From: Hungatella sp. UBA3048
GTDB lineage: Bacteria > Bacillota > Clostridia > Lachnospirales > Lachnospiraceae
Length of the DNA stretch: 64,000 nucleotides
Reading direction: 5' to 3'
Assembly: GCA_002367105.1 (NCBI GenBank)
Contig: DFCS01000038.1
Location: 62,001 to 126,000 of the forward strand
Both the position numbers and the translations under genes were made by a program. Under the pieces are notes generated by a model, which searched no databases, had not been told where the DNA came from, and was given only the letters and a program-made list of their open reading frames with translations. Positions 25,960 through 33,603 of the stretch are shown here, piece by piece (the first letter of the stretch is position 1; each line of letters opens with the position of its first letter).

Positions 25960-26466
25960 ATGCATTACAAAACTTCAGAAAAAACCTATTTTATGGTTTT
26001 TTCAGCGGCGATTGCTGCAGTCTACACTGTGCTGACCATGGTTTTCGCACCTATCAGCTTCGGCCCCATCCAGTTTAGAATTTCAGAGATCCTCTGTATT
26101 CTGCCATTTTTTACTCCGGCAGCAATACCCGGATTGTTCATTGGTTGCTTCCTGTCAAATTTATTATGCGGAGCAGCAACCCTGGATGTGATTTTCGGAA
26201 GTCTTGCAACCCTGATCGGAGCTATCGGTTCCTATAAGCTTCGGAAAAACAGGTGGCTGGTATGCCTTCCGCCGATTTTGGCAAATACCATTATCATCCC
26301 ATGGGTTCTGCGGTACGCTTACGGCTCAGAGGATATTATCTGGTATGCGATGCTAACAGTGGGAATCGGGGAGATTCTTGTAATTGGAATCCTTGGCAAC
26401 ATACTGCTTGGTGTGCTGAACAATTATAGGCATGTAATATTCGGGCGTTTCTTGTCGGATAAATAA
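25960..26466 (+). CDS. queT: queuosine precursor transporter QueT
   Basis: A 168-residue membrane protein of the QueT family, the substrate-binding S component of an energy-coupling-factor importer for queuosine precursors such as preQ1. Seen: about five to six hydrophobic helices, the family-typical start ...VYTVLTMVFAPISFGPIQFR with ISEILCILPFF, and FIGCFLSNLLCGA. Of the two ATGs, 25960 lies 8 bases from AGGAG and is chosen over 25954 (2 bases). The riboswitch upstream supports the assignment. The ECF energising module is not in this window. Confidence 0.9.
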   Translation: MHYKTSEKTYFMVFSAAIAAVYTVLTMVFAPISFGPIQFRISEILCILPFFTPAAIPGLFIGCFLSNLLCGAATLDVIFGSLATLIGAIGSYKLRKNRWLVCLPPILANTIIIPWVLRYAYGSEDIIWYAMLTVGIGEILVIGILGNILLGVLNNYRHVIFGRFLSDK

Positions 26467-26523
26467 GGCCTTGGATATTTACGGTGCCGCAGCTTAGCTT
26501 CATGCATTTAAGAGCTACTTTTG

Positions 26524-26573
26524 AGCTTGTTCAGGTGTTTTGTAATAAGCATCCTGAATAAGCTTTCTTTTTT
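26524..26573 (+). terminator. terminator after queT
   Basis: AGCTTGTTCAGG at 26524-26535 pairs with CCTGAATAAGCT at 26553-26564 (one G-T pair) and TTCTTTTTT follows. Confidence 0.78.
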
Positions 26574-26709
26574 ATACGATAGCAAAAGTATTCCATAAAA
26601 GGCAGGTTACAATCGTGATATCAATTTTAACTGAGACTGGAAAATGTGACCAAAATGTAACCGCCTTTATTTATAATTATATCATAACACAAGGATGATG
26701 GTGGAAATT

Positions 26710-27594
26710 ATGACAAAAGGAAGAGTGAGTGTAGTTCGCGGTACCGACCGGTATATCACTGTAGCAGTGGATGAATGCGACAATTGGAGCGTTAAGGGGG
26801 TTATGTTTCATTGTGATGATTCTCAGGGGATCCAATACGGCAGTATGCTGGAGATGATTTTAAATATGGACCGTATATTTGATTCCATGAGTTGTCCGAA
26901 ACAGACATTTCAAATGCGTCACTTTCCCGGGACAAATCCTCCGGATTTTGTGACGCGGGTCAGCAAAGAGAAAGAACGAAAGGGAAAACGGAGCACTTTC
27001 CGCATATATGTACAGTATCGTTACCATGCCAGCTGGCAGGGATTGATCCATTGGGAGGATGGAGACAGGCAGGAGTCATTTGAAAGCATGCTTCAATTAA
27101 TACTCTTAATGAACAAGATGTTAAGAGGTGACTTCCTTATGGGACAAGACGGGGAATCATTGAATTCCTTCCATGTGGCAATTGATGCTTATGAGTCCGG
27201 ACGGATAATGGGAAATTATCAAAATATTCCTGCTGACCTGACAGAACGGCACGATGTTCTGGCTGATCTGGCAGGAACCCTGGGAAGTTTTATGGATATT
27301 AGGGCTCCAAGGGAAAAAATTCCAAAGTATGGAATCAATTATGGACGCCTGATTTCCAATGAAGCCTGTTCCATGTGCAGAAGAGGCGGGCAAACTGCAA
27401 CTTTTTCAATAAAAGTCATGTTTCGTGAGCATTCTACATGGCAGGGTATTATTTACTGGCGGGAAGGCAGGGTGGAGCAGCCTTTCCGAAGCTATAAGGA
27501 GATGCTTTATCTGATGGTATCTGCAATAGGAATGCCGCAGGTAAGCAGCGGCAACATAGTGGAAGAGGTGCCAAAGATTGCTCTGGGATCATAA
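26710..27594 (+). CDS. protein of unknown function with two-fold internal repeat
   Basis: I do not recognise this protein of about 294 residues. It has no signal peptide or membrane segment. It is built of two homologous halves, each with an A and a B module. A1 (YITVAVDECDNWSVKGVMFH with LNMDRIFD) resembles A2 (FHVAIDAYESGRIMGNYQNI with GTLGSFMD). B1 (YRYHASWQGLIHWEDGDRQ) resembles B2 (FREHSTWQGIIYWREGRVE). The shared core is x-x-W-Q-G-(L/I)-I-x-W-x-(D/E)-G. ATG at 26710 is preferred since GGTGG is 5 bases before it; 26695 and 26698 are other in-frame ATGs. It stands alone between terminators, so no neighbour hints at its job. Confidence 0.72.
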   Translation: MTKGRVSVVRGTDRYITVAVDECDNWSVKGVMFHCDDSQGIQYGSMLEMILNMDRIFDSMSCPKQTFQMRHFPGTNPPDFVTRVSKEKERKGKRSTFRIYVQYRYHASWQGLIHWEDGDRQESFESMLQLILLMNKMLRGDFLMGQDGESLNSFHVAIDAYESGRIMGNYQNIPADLTERHDVLADLAGTLGSFMDIRAPREKIPKYGINYGRLISNEACSMCRRGGQTATFSIKVMFREHSTWQGIIYWREGRVEQPFRSYKEMLYLMVSAIGMPQVSSGNIVEEVPKIALGS

Positions 27595-27606
27595 GGACCG
27601 TGTCAT

Positions 27607-27651
27607 AAAATGCACTTTACAGAACATAAAATCTGTAAGGTGCATTTTTTT
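27607..27651 (+). terminator. rho-independent terminator
   Basis: AAATGCAC-T-TTACAG pairs with CTGTAA-G-GTGCATTT (one G-T pair in the middle) and the T run follows to 27651. Confidence 0.83.
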
Positions 27652-27762
27652 GATTGTAATTAAATTGTAGATTTTCTCTGTGCTTTCTTATATAATAAGA
27701 AAGGACGCAATAAAAAAAAGGCATTCATTATTACAGAAAACAAAATTAAGGATGGAAAAAGC

Positions 27763-29142
27763 ATGTATCAAATTGATTTTCATAAACCAGAGGCAATTCA
27801 TTTTATTGGAATAGGCGGAATCAGCATGAGCGGTCTGGCGGAAATTCTCATTGACGAGGGATTTACCGTTACTGGGTCAGATTCCCAGAAATCAGAGCTG
27901 ACACGCCATTTAGAGACAAAGGGTGCAGCGATCGCATATGGCCAGAGGGCAGAGAATATTAGAGAAGGAATTGACGTGGTAGTCTATACCGCTGCCGTCC
28001 ATTCCGATAATCCGGAATTTGCAAGGGCGAAAGAAAAAGGACTTCCCATACTGAGCCGCGCAGAACTCCTTGGACAGATGATGAAAAATTATGAGAATTC
28101 CATAGCCGTATCAGGAACCCACGGAAAGACCACCACCACATCTATGATCACTGAGATTCTTTTGGCTGCTGAAACAGACCCCACCATATCGGTAGGCGGA
28201 ATCTTAAACTCCATTGGCGGAAATATCCGGGTAGGAGGCCCAGGACTGTTTGTAACAGAAGCCTGCGAATATACCAATAGCTTTCTGTCCTTTTTCCCTA
28301 CCATGGAGGTGATTCTGAATATAGAGGCAGATCATCTGGATTTCTTTAAAGATATAAAGGATATTCGCCACTCTTTTCGCCTGTTTGCCGAAAAGCTTCC
28401 TCAAAACGGCTCCCTGGTGATAAACAATGACATTGAGAGCAGGGAGGAGATTACCCAGGGACTTCCATGTAATGTGATTACATATGGTAAGGACCCAGGA
28501 AGCAGATATCAGGCCGAAGCCATCCGTTTTGACGATTTGGCAAGGGCTACTTATGATATAAAGGTGGACGGAAATATTGTGGATACCATAACACTTGGTG
28601 TTCCGGGAGAGCATAATGTGTATAATTCCCTGGCAGCTGCAGCTGTTTGTACAGAGCTGGGAATCGGCCTGGAGCTGATTAAAAAAGGACTGAAGCGTTT
28701 TACAGGCACCAACCGGCGTTTTGAGAAAAAGGGAGAACTGTCAGGCATCATAATCATTGATGATTATGCTCACCATCCCCAGGAAATCAGGGCAACCCTG
28801 GAAACAGCAAAGCATTATCCCCATAAAAAGCTGTGGGTGGCATTCCAGCCTCATACGTATACCAGGACAAAAGCATTTCTGGATGAATTTGCAGAGGCAC
28901 TGTCTTTGGCGGATGAGGTGATCCTGGCGGACATCTATGCTGCCCGTGAAGCGGATGATTTAGGAATCAGTTCCAGGGATATTGCAGAGAGGATCGAGCA
29001 AAGAGGCGTAAAAGCTCATTATTTTTCCTCCTTTGATGAGATTGAAACATTTATTTTAGAAAATTGTATACACGGTGATTTGTTGATAACTATGGGGGCC
29101 GGAGATATCGTAAAAGTGGGAGAAAAGCTTTTAGGCTTATAG
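27763..29142 (+). CDS. murC: UDP-N-acetylmuramate--L-alanine ligase
   Basis: A 459-residue cytoplasmic ligase that adds L-alanine to UDP-MurNAc in peptidoglycan synthesis. Seen: N-terminal Rossmann part with FIGIGGISMSGLAEIL and TVTGSDSQKS, ATP-binding SGTHGKTTTTSM (about residues 112-123), central-domain TEACEYTNSFL and EADHLDFF, then the C-terminal domain with DDYAHHPQEI and FQPHTYTR. All key motifs are intact. AAGGATGG precedes the ATG at 27763. The stop codon at 29142 abuts a cluster of DnaA boxes, and the replication genes dnaD and dnaC follow. Confidence 0.95.
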   Translation: MYQIDFHKPEAIHFIGIGGISMSGLAEILIDEGFTVTGSDSQKSELTRHLETKGAAIAYGQRAENIREGIDVVVYTAAVHSDNPEFARAKEKGLPILSRAELLGQMMKNYENSIAVSGTHGKTTTTSMITEILLAAETDPTISVGGILNSIGGNIRVGGPGLFVTEACEYTNSFLSFFPTMEVILNIEADHLDFFKDIKDIRHSFRLFAEKLPQNGSLVINNDIESREEITQGLPCNVITYGKDPGSRYQAEAIRFDDLARATYDIKVDGNIVDTITLGVPGEHNVYNSLAAAAVCTELGIGLELIKKGLKRFTGTNRRFEKKGELSGIIIIDDYAHHPQEIRATLETAKHYPHKKLWVAFQPHTYTRTKAFLDEFAEALSLADEVILADIYAAREADDLGISSRDIAERIEQRGVKAHYFSSFDEIETFILENCIHGDLLITMGAGDIVKVGEKLLGL

Positions 29143-29341
29143 TTATCCACATTATCCACATAGTTTTCAACATTTTATGTTAAGAAGCTATGTGGATTTT
29201 TTAATTTACATAATTTATAGTCTAACAATTTAAGAAATCTCGGTTTTATCAGCAAATCGACATGATTCGGTGGAGAAATCCTAATTATGTATACCTGGTT
29301 TCCACATTATCCACATTATCCACAATTCAAATGGTGGATAA
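29143..29341. promoter_or_regulatory. cluster of DnaA boxes
   Basis: Perfect DnaA boxes TTATCCACA lie at 29143-29151, 29152-29160, 29307-29315 and 29316-29324. They occur as gap-free tandem pairs; the second pair is preceded directly by GTTTCCACA (29298-29306). Weaker inverted copies are AAATCCACA (29191-29199, complement) and TTATCCACC (29333-29341, complement). The stretch between is AT-rich. It lies upstream of the dnaD-dnaC pair. It probably binds DnaA; whether for gene control, DnaA titration or origin function is open. Confidence 0.85.
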
Positions 29342-29396
29342 CTACGGCTATTTTCTTTTAATAGGACCTGTGGTATGATATTCAAGAAAGCAATGA

Positions 29397-29521
29397 GCAG
29401 TGCGAAATAGGGCACGGGAAATTTTCGTTGTGCTTGCACATAAGAAAATCTTCCCATGGCCTATTTCATAGGGCGAAAGCCCGTGAGCGAGAGAAGCCGC
29501 AGGCTTTTCTCGCTGCACTGC
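29397..29521 (+). ncRNA. four-way-junction structured element upstream of dnaD
   Basis: A closed multi-branch fold. P1 is GCAGTGC (29397-29403) with GCACTGC (29515-29521). P2 is GAAATAGG (29404-29411) with CCTATTTC (29460-29467), extended by an 11-pair inner stem and TGTGC/GCACA. P3 is GGGC-GAAA-GCCC (29471-29482), a GNRA hairpin. P4 is AGCGAGAGAAGCC with GGCTTTTCTCGCT (29486-29514), 13 pairs, loop GCA. Almost every base is paired. I know no family with this shape. It ends 28 bases before the dnaD start codon, so it may be an RNA leader, a stand-alone RNA or a repeat element. Confidence 0.6.
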
Positions 29522-29549
29522 GGACTGGCTATATAAAAAGGTGAGGGTT

Positions 29550-30593
29550 ATGACATTGAATATTAAAAGCAGTTTCAAGATCAACGTTACGGTCATTACC
29601 AATGAGTTCATTGACGAATACATGGCTGCGGCCAATGGAGAATACATAAAAGAATATTTATATTTAATGCGCCATGAAGGAGAAGAAATCACCGTTTCCA
29701 TGATCGCGGATGCGTTAAACCATACAGAAGCAGATGTGTCGCGGGCCTTATCATACTGGAAGAATGCCGGAGTCCTTAAAGAGGATGTTCCAATAAAACA
29801 GACGGTATCCCCAGCAGCATCAGAAACAGCCTGTTCCGGAATCATCGCAGAGGTACAAGCAAAGCCGGCACCATCCGGCCGCCGTATGGTCTACTCCCCA
29901 GAAAAGATAAGTGGTCTGGCCGGAGATGAGGATTTTTCTCAGCTTCTTTATATTGCCCAGAAATACATGAATAAGGTATTCACCCAAAGGGAGTGCGAGG
30001 TGTTCGCCTATCTATATGACGGCCTGCACATGCCTGCTGAGCTTTTAGAATATGTGGTAGAATACTGTGTGCAAGGCGGTCACAGCAGCATCCGTTATAT
30101 TGAAACGGTGGCGATCAGCTGGCATGAAAAAGGATTTCGGACTGTAGAGGATGCCAAGAGCTTTGCCCTTACCTTTACCAAGGATTCCTTTGCTGTTATG
30201 AAAGCCTTTGGATTAAATGACAGGAAACCGGGAGATCTTGAGAAGGATTTCATAGACAGATGGTTCCGTGCCTATGGATTTGCCAGGGAACTGGTTGTTG
30301 AAGCCTGTAACCGGACACTGGCGGCCACTCATGCGCCCAGCTTTCAGTATGCGGACAAAATATTAGAGGGCTGGAAAAAGGCAGGAGTACGCTCCATGGA
30401 AGAGATCCGGAAGCTGGACGAACAGTATGCGGACCGTATGAGAAGCGGAGAACATAAAACAGGAAAAAGCGGTGATAATAAGCAGGCTCAGGGTACTAAG
30501 GGGAGAAGGGGCCAGAACCAGTTTCAGAATTTCCCTCAAAGAGAGATTGACTATGATGCCCTAGTTTTAAAGCAATTAACGGAGCGGCAATAA
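29550..30593 (+). CDS. DnaD-domain replication initiation protein
   Basis: A 347-residue DnaD/DnaB-like primosome protein, which in Firmicutes helps load the replicative helicase at the origin. Seen: an N-terminal winged-helix-like region (EITVSMIADALNHTEADVSRALSYW, split over residues 50-75), and a DnaD (DnaB_2) domain from about residue 130 with YIAQKYMNKVFTQRE and later VVEACNRTLAATHAPSFQYA and DKILEGWKKAGV, the conserved YxxxILxxWxxxG pattern. A basic, Gly/Gln-rich tail follows. ATG at 29550 is chosen over GTG 29541 because AAGG lies 8 bases before it. It is followed after 36 bases by the helicase loader gene. Confidence 0.88.
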   Translation: MTLNIKSSFKINVTVITNEFIDEYMAAANGEYIKEYLYLMRHEGEEITVSMIADALNHTEADVSRALSYWKNAGVLKEDVPIKQTVSPAASETACSGIIAEVQAKPAPSGRRMVYSPEKISGLAGDEDFSQLLYIAQKYMNKVFTQRECEVFAYLYDGLHMPAELLEYVVEYCVQGGHSSIRYIETVAISWHEKGFRTVEDAKSFALTFTKDSFAVMKAFGLNDRKPGDLEKDFIDRWFRAYGFARELVVEACNRTLAATHAPSFQYADKILEGWKKAGVRSMEEIRKLDEQYADRMRSGEHKTGKSGDNKQAQGTKGRRGQNQFQNFPQREIDYDALVLKQLTERQ

Positions 30594-30629
30594 TATTACA
30601 TAGGGTCAGCAGGATGAATGGAGGTAATT

Positions 30630-31622
30630 ATGGCGCTGAGCAATTCACAGTACGATGCTATCATGCGGGCATATGGACAGCAACAGTTTAAGAACCGACA
30701 TGAACAGGAAGAGCGGATTGCGGAAGTATACCGCAGGATTCCGGTTATTAAAGAGCTTGATGATTTCATCAGCACCAGTGCAGTGGCCAGTGCGCGCAGG
30801 CTGCTTGAAGGGGACAAGGGAGCCCTTAAGGACTTAAGAAATGAAATTGCAGATTTGAGAGAGCAGAAAAGTGTACTTTTAAAGGCAGCCGGTTATTCTG
30901 CGGACTATATGGAGATGCGCTACCGGTGCCCGGATTGTAAAGATACCGGACATGCAGATGGGACCAAGTGCCACTGTTTCCGCCAATCAGAAATGAAATA
31001 TCTTTACGCACAGTCAAACATTGAACAGATTATTGCAATAGAGAATTTCGATACATTTTCTTATGAATACTTTGATGATACCAGGGTAGTCCCGGTTCTT
31101 AACAGGACCGTCAGACAGTATATGGGACAGGTTGTGGAGACCTGCAAAAGCTTTGTAAAGGGATTTTCCGGGGAACATGGAAACCTGCTGTTTACAGGCC
31201 CTACAGGAGTCGGAAAAACGTTCTTAACAAACTGCATCGCCAAAGAGTTAATTGACCGGTATTATTCCGTGATATACTTATCGGCCAATGACTTATTTGA
31301 GGTATTTTCAAAGAACCGGTTCGATTACCAGGATGAAGAAGATATGAAAGGGATGTACCAGTATATTCTGGACTGCGATCTTCTGATCATTGATGATCTG
31401 GGTACAGAGCTTAATAACAGCTTTACATCTTCCGAATTGTTTTACTGCATCAACGAACGGCTTAATTCTACCAGGTCCACGATCATATCCACCAACCATC
31501 CCATAAATGAGCTGAGGGACCGGTACACAGAACGTGTGACCTCAAGGCTGATCAGCCGCTATACGGTGATCCCCCTTTATGGAGACGATATTCGCATCAG
31601 GAAGAAACATATCAATAAATAA
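30630..31622 (+). CDS. DnaC/DnaI-like helicase loader ATPase
   Basis: A 330-residue AAA+ ATPase that loads the replicative helicase. Seen: an N-terminal helical region, a zinc-binding CPDCKDTGHADGTKCHC (about residues 95-111), Walker A LFTGPTGVGKTFLTN (about residues 186-200), Walker B LLIIDDLGTE, sensor IISTNHP and an arginine finger region DRYTERVTSRL. The start is ATG 30630, with GGAGG 5 bases before it; the frame's earlier ATG at 30618 is inside that ribosome site. It forms a unit with the DnaD-like gene upstream and is closed by a terminator. Confidence 0.92.
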   Translation: MALSNSQYDAIMRAYGQQQFKNRHEQEERIAEVYRRIPVIKELDDFISTSAVASARRLLEGDKGALKDLRNEIADLREQKSVLLKAAGYSADYMEMRYRCPDCKDTGHADGTKCHCFRQSEMKYLYAQSNIEQIIAIENFDTFSYEYFDDTRVVPVLNRTVRQYMGQVVETCKSFVKGFSGEHGNLLFTGPTGVGKTFLTNCIAKELIDRYYSVIYLSANDLFEVFSKNRFDYQDEEDMKGMYQYILDCDLLIIDDLGTELNNSFTSSELFYCINERLNSTRSTIISTNHPINELRDRYTERVTSRLISRYTVIPLYGDDIRIRKKHINK

Positions 31623-31626
31623 AAAA

Positions 31627-31668
31627 CCAGGAAGCCCTTTGTATCATCATCGGGCTCCTGGATTTTCT
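31627..31668 (+). terminator. rho-independent terminator after dnaC
   Basis: CCAGGAAGCCC at 31627-31637 pairs with GGGCTCCTGG at 31652-31661 with one bulged A, followed by ATTTTCT. It lies against the convergent subtilase gene. Confidence 0.72.
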
Positions 31669-31684
31669 ATGTTTCCTGAGGTTT

Positions 31685-33358
31685 TTAAAAGCTGGCAAGC
31701 CGCTCAAAAAGTCTGTTTACCTCCACCTGCCCATATCCCCAGATGTTATTTGGATAAACATAGGAGCTGCTTCGCACTGCACCGCTGATTAAGAGACGGT
31801 TCACATTATTTCCGGTCATGCGGGGGTAATTGCCTCTGACAATGGCCCATTCAAGCACCATTGCAACGATTCCGGCCGCATGCGCCGTAGCCGCGCCGGT
31901 ACCTGTTACCGTTCCATATTGGCCTCCGCGAACCGCACAGGTAAGCTCGAAGCCCGGTGCGGCCAGATCAGGCTTGATCTCACCGATTCTTGTATAGCCT
32001 CTGCTGGATTCCGGCAGGATGCTGTTTGTCGCATCGTTATAAGCGCTCACCGTCAGCTGATGCCTTCCATTTCCAGGAGAGGTTATGGTAGTATCAGGGT
32101 TTGAATTGAGAAAATATGTATCTCTTGAAATCAAATCACCGGAAGGCAGCCAGGAATGGAAGGCGAAGCCTTCACTTTCAATATTCTGTACCCGCAGGTA
32201 CCAGATTCCGGGAATGAGGTTGTTAAACCGCAGCAGGATGAGTTGATCTCCGTTTGCTTCCTCAAATATGAAGTTGTTGACATAGATGATAGTCTCATTA
32301 AATATGAAACTGAACCTTCTGCATTGATTAAAGGTAGGAAAAACAGGCTGTGTGGATTCACGGTTAGGAGAAGAGATGTCTACGGATAGCCTTGCCGGAG
32401 CGTATGACCAGATCTCCATGGAAAGCATTTTATCATTGGCCCCCACTCTTAGTTCAAAATCATTATAATAAGGAGCTTCGGTAGTGGAGTTAAAGTAATG
32501 CCTTTGATTGTTCCCTTCGTTGCCGGCGGAAACGCATATTCCGATTCCAGGCAGCAATGTGAGGTAATCGATATAGCTGTCAATGGAGGCCCTGCCGTCA
32601 TGACCTCCCTGGCTGCTTCCTAAAGCAACACAAACCACAAGAGGGCGGTTTAACCGTTCTGATACTGAAAACGCATAACGGATGCCAAGTATGATATCGG
32701 ATTCCTGATAGCAGAGAGTGCTCTCCGGAACAAAGAAGATATTTTTTAAGTTTTGTTTTGCTTCTTTCAATTTGATGATTACAAGATCTGCTTGAGGTAC
32801 GACACCGCTGAAGGATTCGGCCTCATTCGGGGTACCGGCCAAAACACTGGCTATGGCCGTTCCGTGTCCGACGGGGTCCGTTGTAGGGACAAGGGCCAAG
32901 GGATCCTCTGAACTTAAAGCGGCGTTGATTTGATCCCTGCTGTATTCGGAACCGAATGTAAAGGTATCGGGAACTGTACCCGTTTGCACTGTCTGGTCCC
33001 ATATCGAGAGGATGCGCGAAGTTCCGTCATTATATTTAAATGCAGGATGAGTGTAGTCAATTCCGGTATCAACGACAGCTACCAGGACGCCTCTTCCGAA
33101 CAGAGCCAGAAAAGGATTTCTCTGCACGGTTGTGATGCCGGATTTTTCCAGGCTGGTCGTAGCGGTCGGTGTATAGAGGAAGGGAAAGCTGTTATAGGGA
33201 TGGCGGCCTAAATCACAGGGATCAACGGTAGTGACAGGCACGTGCAGAAGGGAATCCCTTATATCTAGAAAGGTGACATTATTTCCAGTATCATAGGAAG
33301 GAACCAGGGTATTACTAATTATTAAGTCATAATAATTATTATCCAAAATTTTTAACAA
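31685..33358 (-). CDS. Csp-like subtilase, probable pseudoprotease
   Basis: A 557-residue S8-family protein resembling the Csp germination proteases of clostridia. Seen: an N-terminal prodomain-like region of about 75 residues, VAVVDTGIDYTHP with catalytic Asp97, DPVGHGTAIASVLAG with His165, SAGNEGNN with the oxyanion Asn, and TGTGAATAHAAG at the place of the active-site TGTSMATPHVAG. The catalytic Ser codon is GGC (Gly488). In C. difficile, CspC and CspA are known pseudoproteases with lost catalytic residues. There is no signal peptide, as expected for a forespore-made protein. The start is TTG 33358, with GGGAGG 7 bases before. Upstream, GTACA-N17-CATAATA (33443-33415, minus) is close to a sigma-F/G promoter. 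Confidence 0.85.
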   Translation of the reverse strand: MLKILDNNYYDLIISNTLVPSYDTGNNVTFLDIRDSLLHVPVTTVDPCDLGRHPYNSFPFLYTPTATTSLEKSGITTVQRNPFLALFGRGVLVAVVDTGIDYTHPAFKYNDGTSRILSIWDQTVQTGTVPDTFTFGSEYSRDQINAALSSEDPLALVPTTDPVGHGTAIASVLAGTPNEAESFSGVVPQADLVIIKLKEAKQNLKNIFFVPESTLCYQESDIILGIRYAFSVSERLNRPLVVCVALGSSQGGHDGRASIDSYIDYLTLLPGIGICVSAGNEGNNQRHYFNSTTEAPYYNDFELRVGANDKMLSMEIWSYAPARLSVDISSPNRESTQPVFPTFNQCRRFSFIFNETIIYVNNFIFEEANGDQLILLRFNNLIPGIWYLRVQNIESEGFAFHSWLPSGDLISRDTYFLNSNPDTTITSPGNGRHQLTVSAYNDATNSILPESSRGYTRIGEIKPDLAAPGFELTCAVRGGQYGTVTGTGAATAHAAGIVAMVLEWAIVRGNYPRMTGNNVNRLLISGAVRSSSYVYPNNIWGYGQVEVNRLFERLASF

Positions 33359-33532
33359 GATAAATCCTCCCTGTATTTATTGGGTACATAATACATTTTA
33401 TGCGAAAAAACATCTATTATGAGGATATCCTGGAGCATTGTACTGGATTATAAACGTAAGAAATTAACAGTTGCATCAAGTTCTGTCAAAGGTTACAATG
33501 AGAGTTAAAGAGTCCTAATTGCATCGATTAAC

Positions 33533-33561
33533 TTGACTATTTCCGCGCATAATGTTATAAA
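33533..33561 (+). promoter_or_regulatory. promoter of the PRPP synthetase gene
   Basis: TTGACT at 33533-33538, 17-base spacer, TATAAA at 33556-33561; start near 33568. Confidence 0.68.
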
Positions 33562-33603
33562 AGAACCGTTGCGTTGTATTAGGATACGTTGGAGGAGAGA
33601 AGA

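Noticed and set aside
29397..29521. tRNA, 6S RNA, SRP RNA or known riboswitch
   Set aside because: No cloverleaf with CCA-side stem or TPsiC-type loop, no large central bubble as in 6S RNA, and no sequence motif of a class I know.
29143..29549. Chromosomal replication origin
   Set aside because: DnaA boxes and an AT-rich stretch are present, but dnaA, dnaN and recF are not near, and murC is upstream. Called a DnaA-box cluster only.
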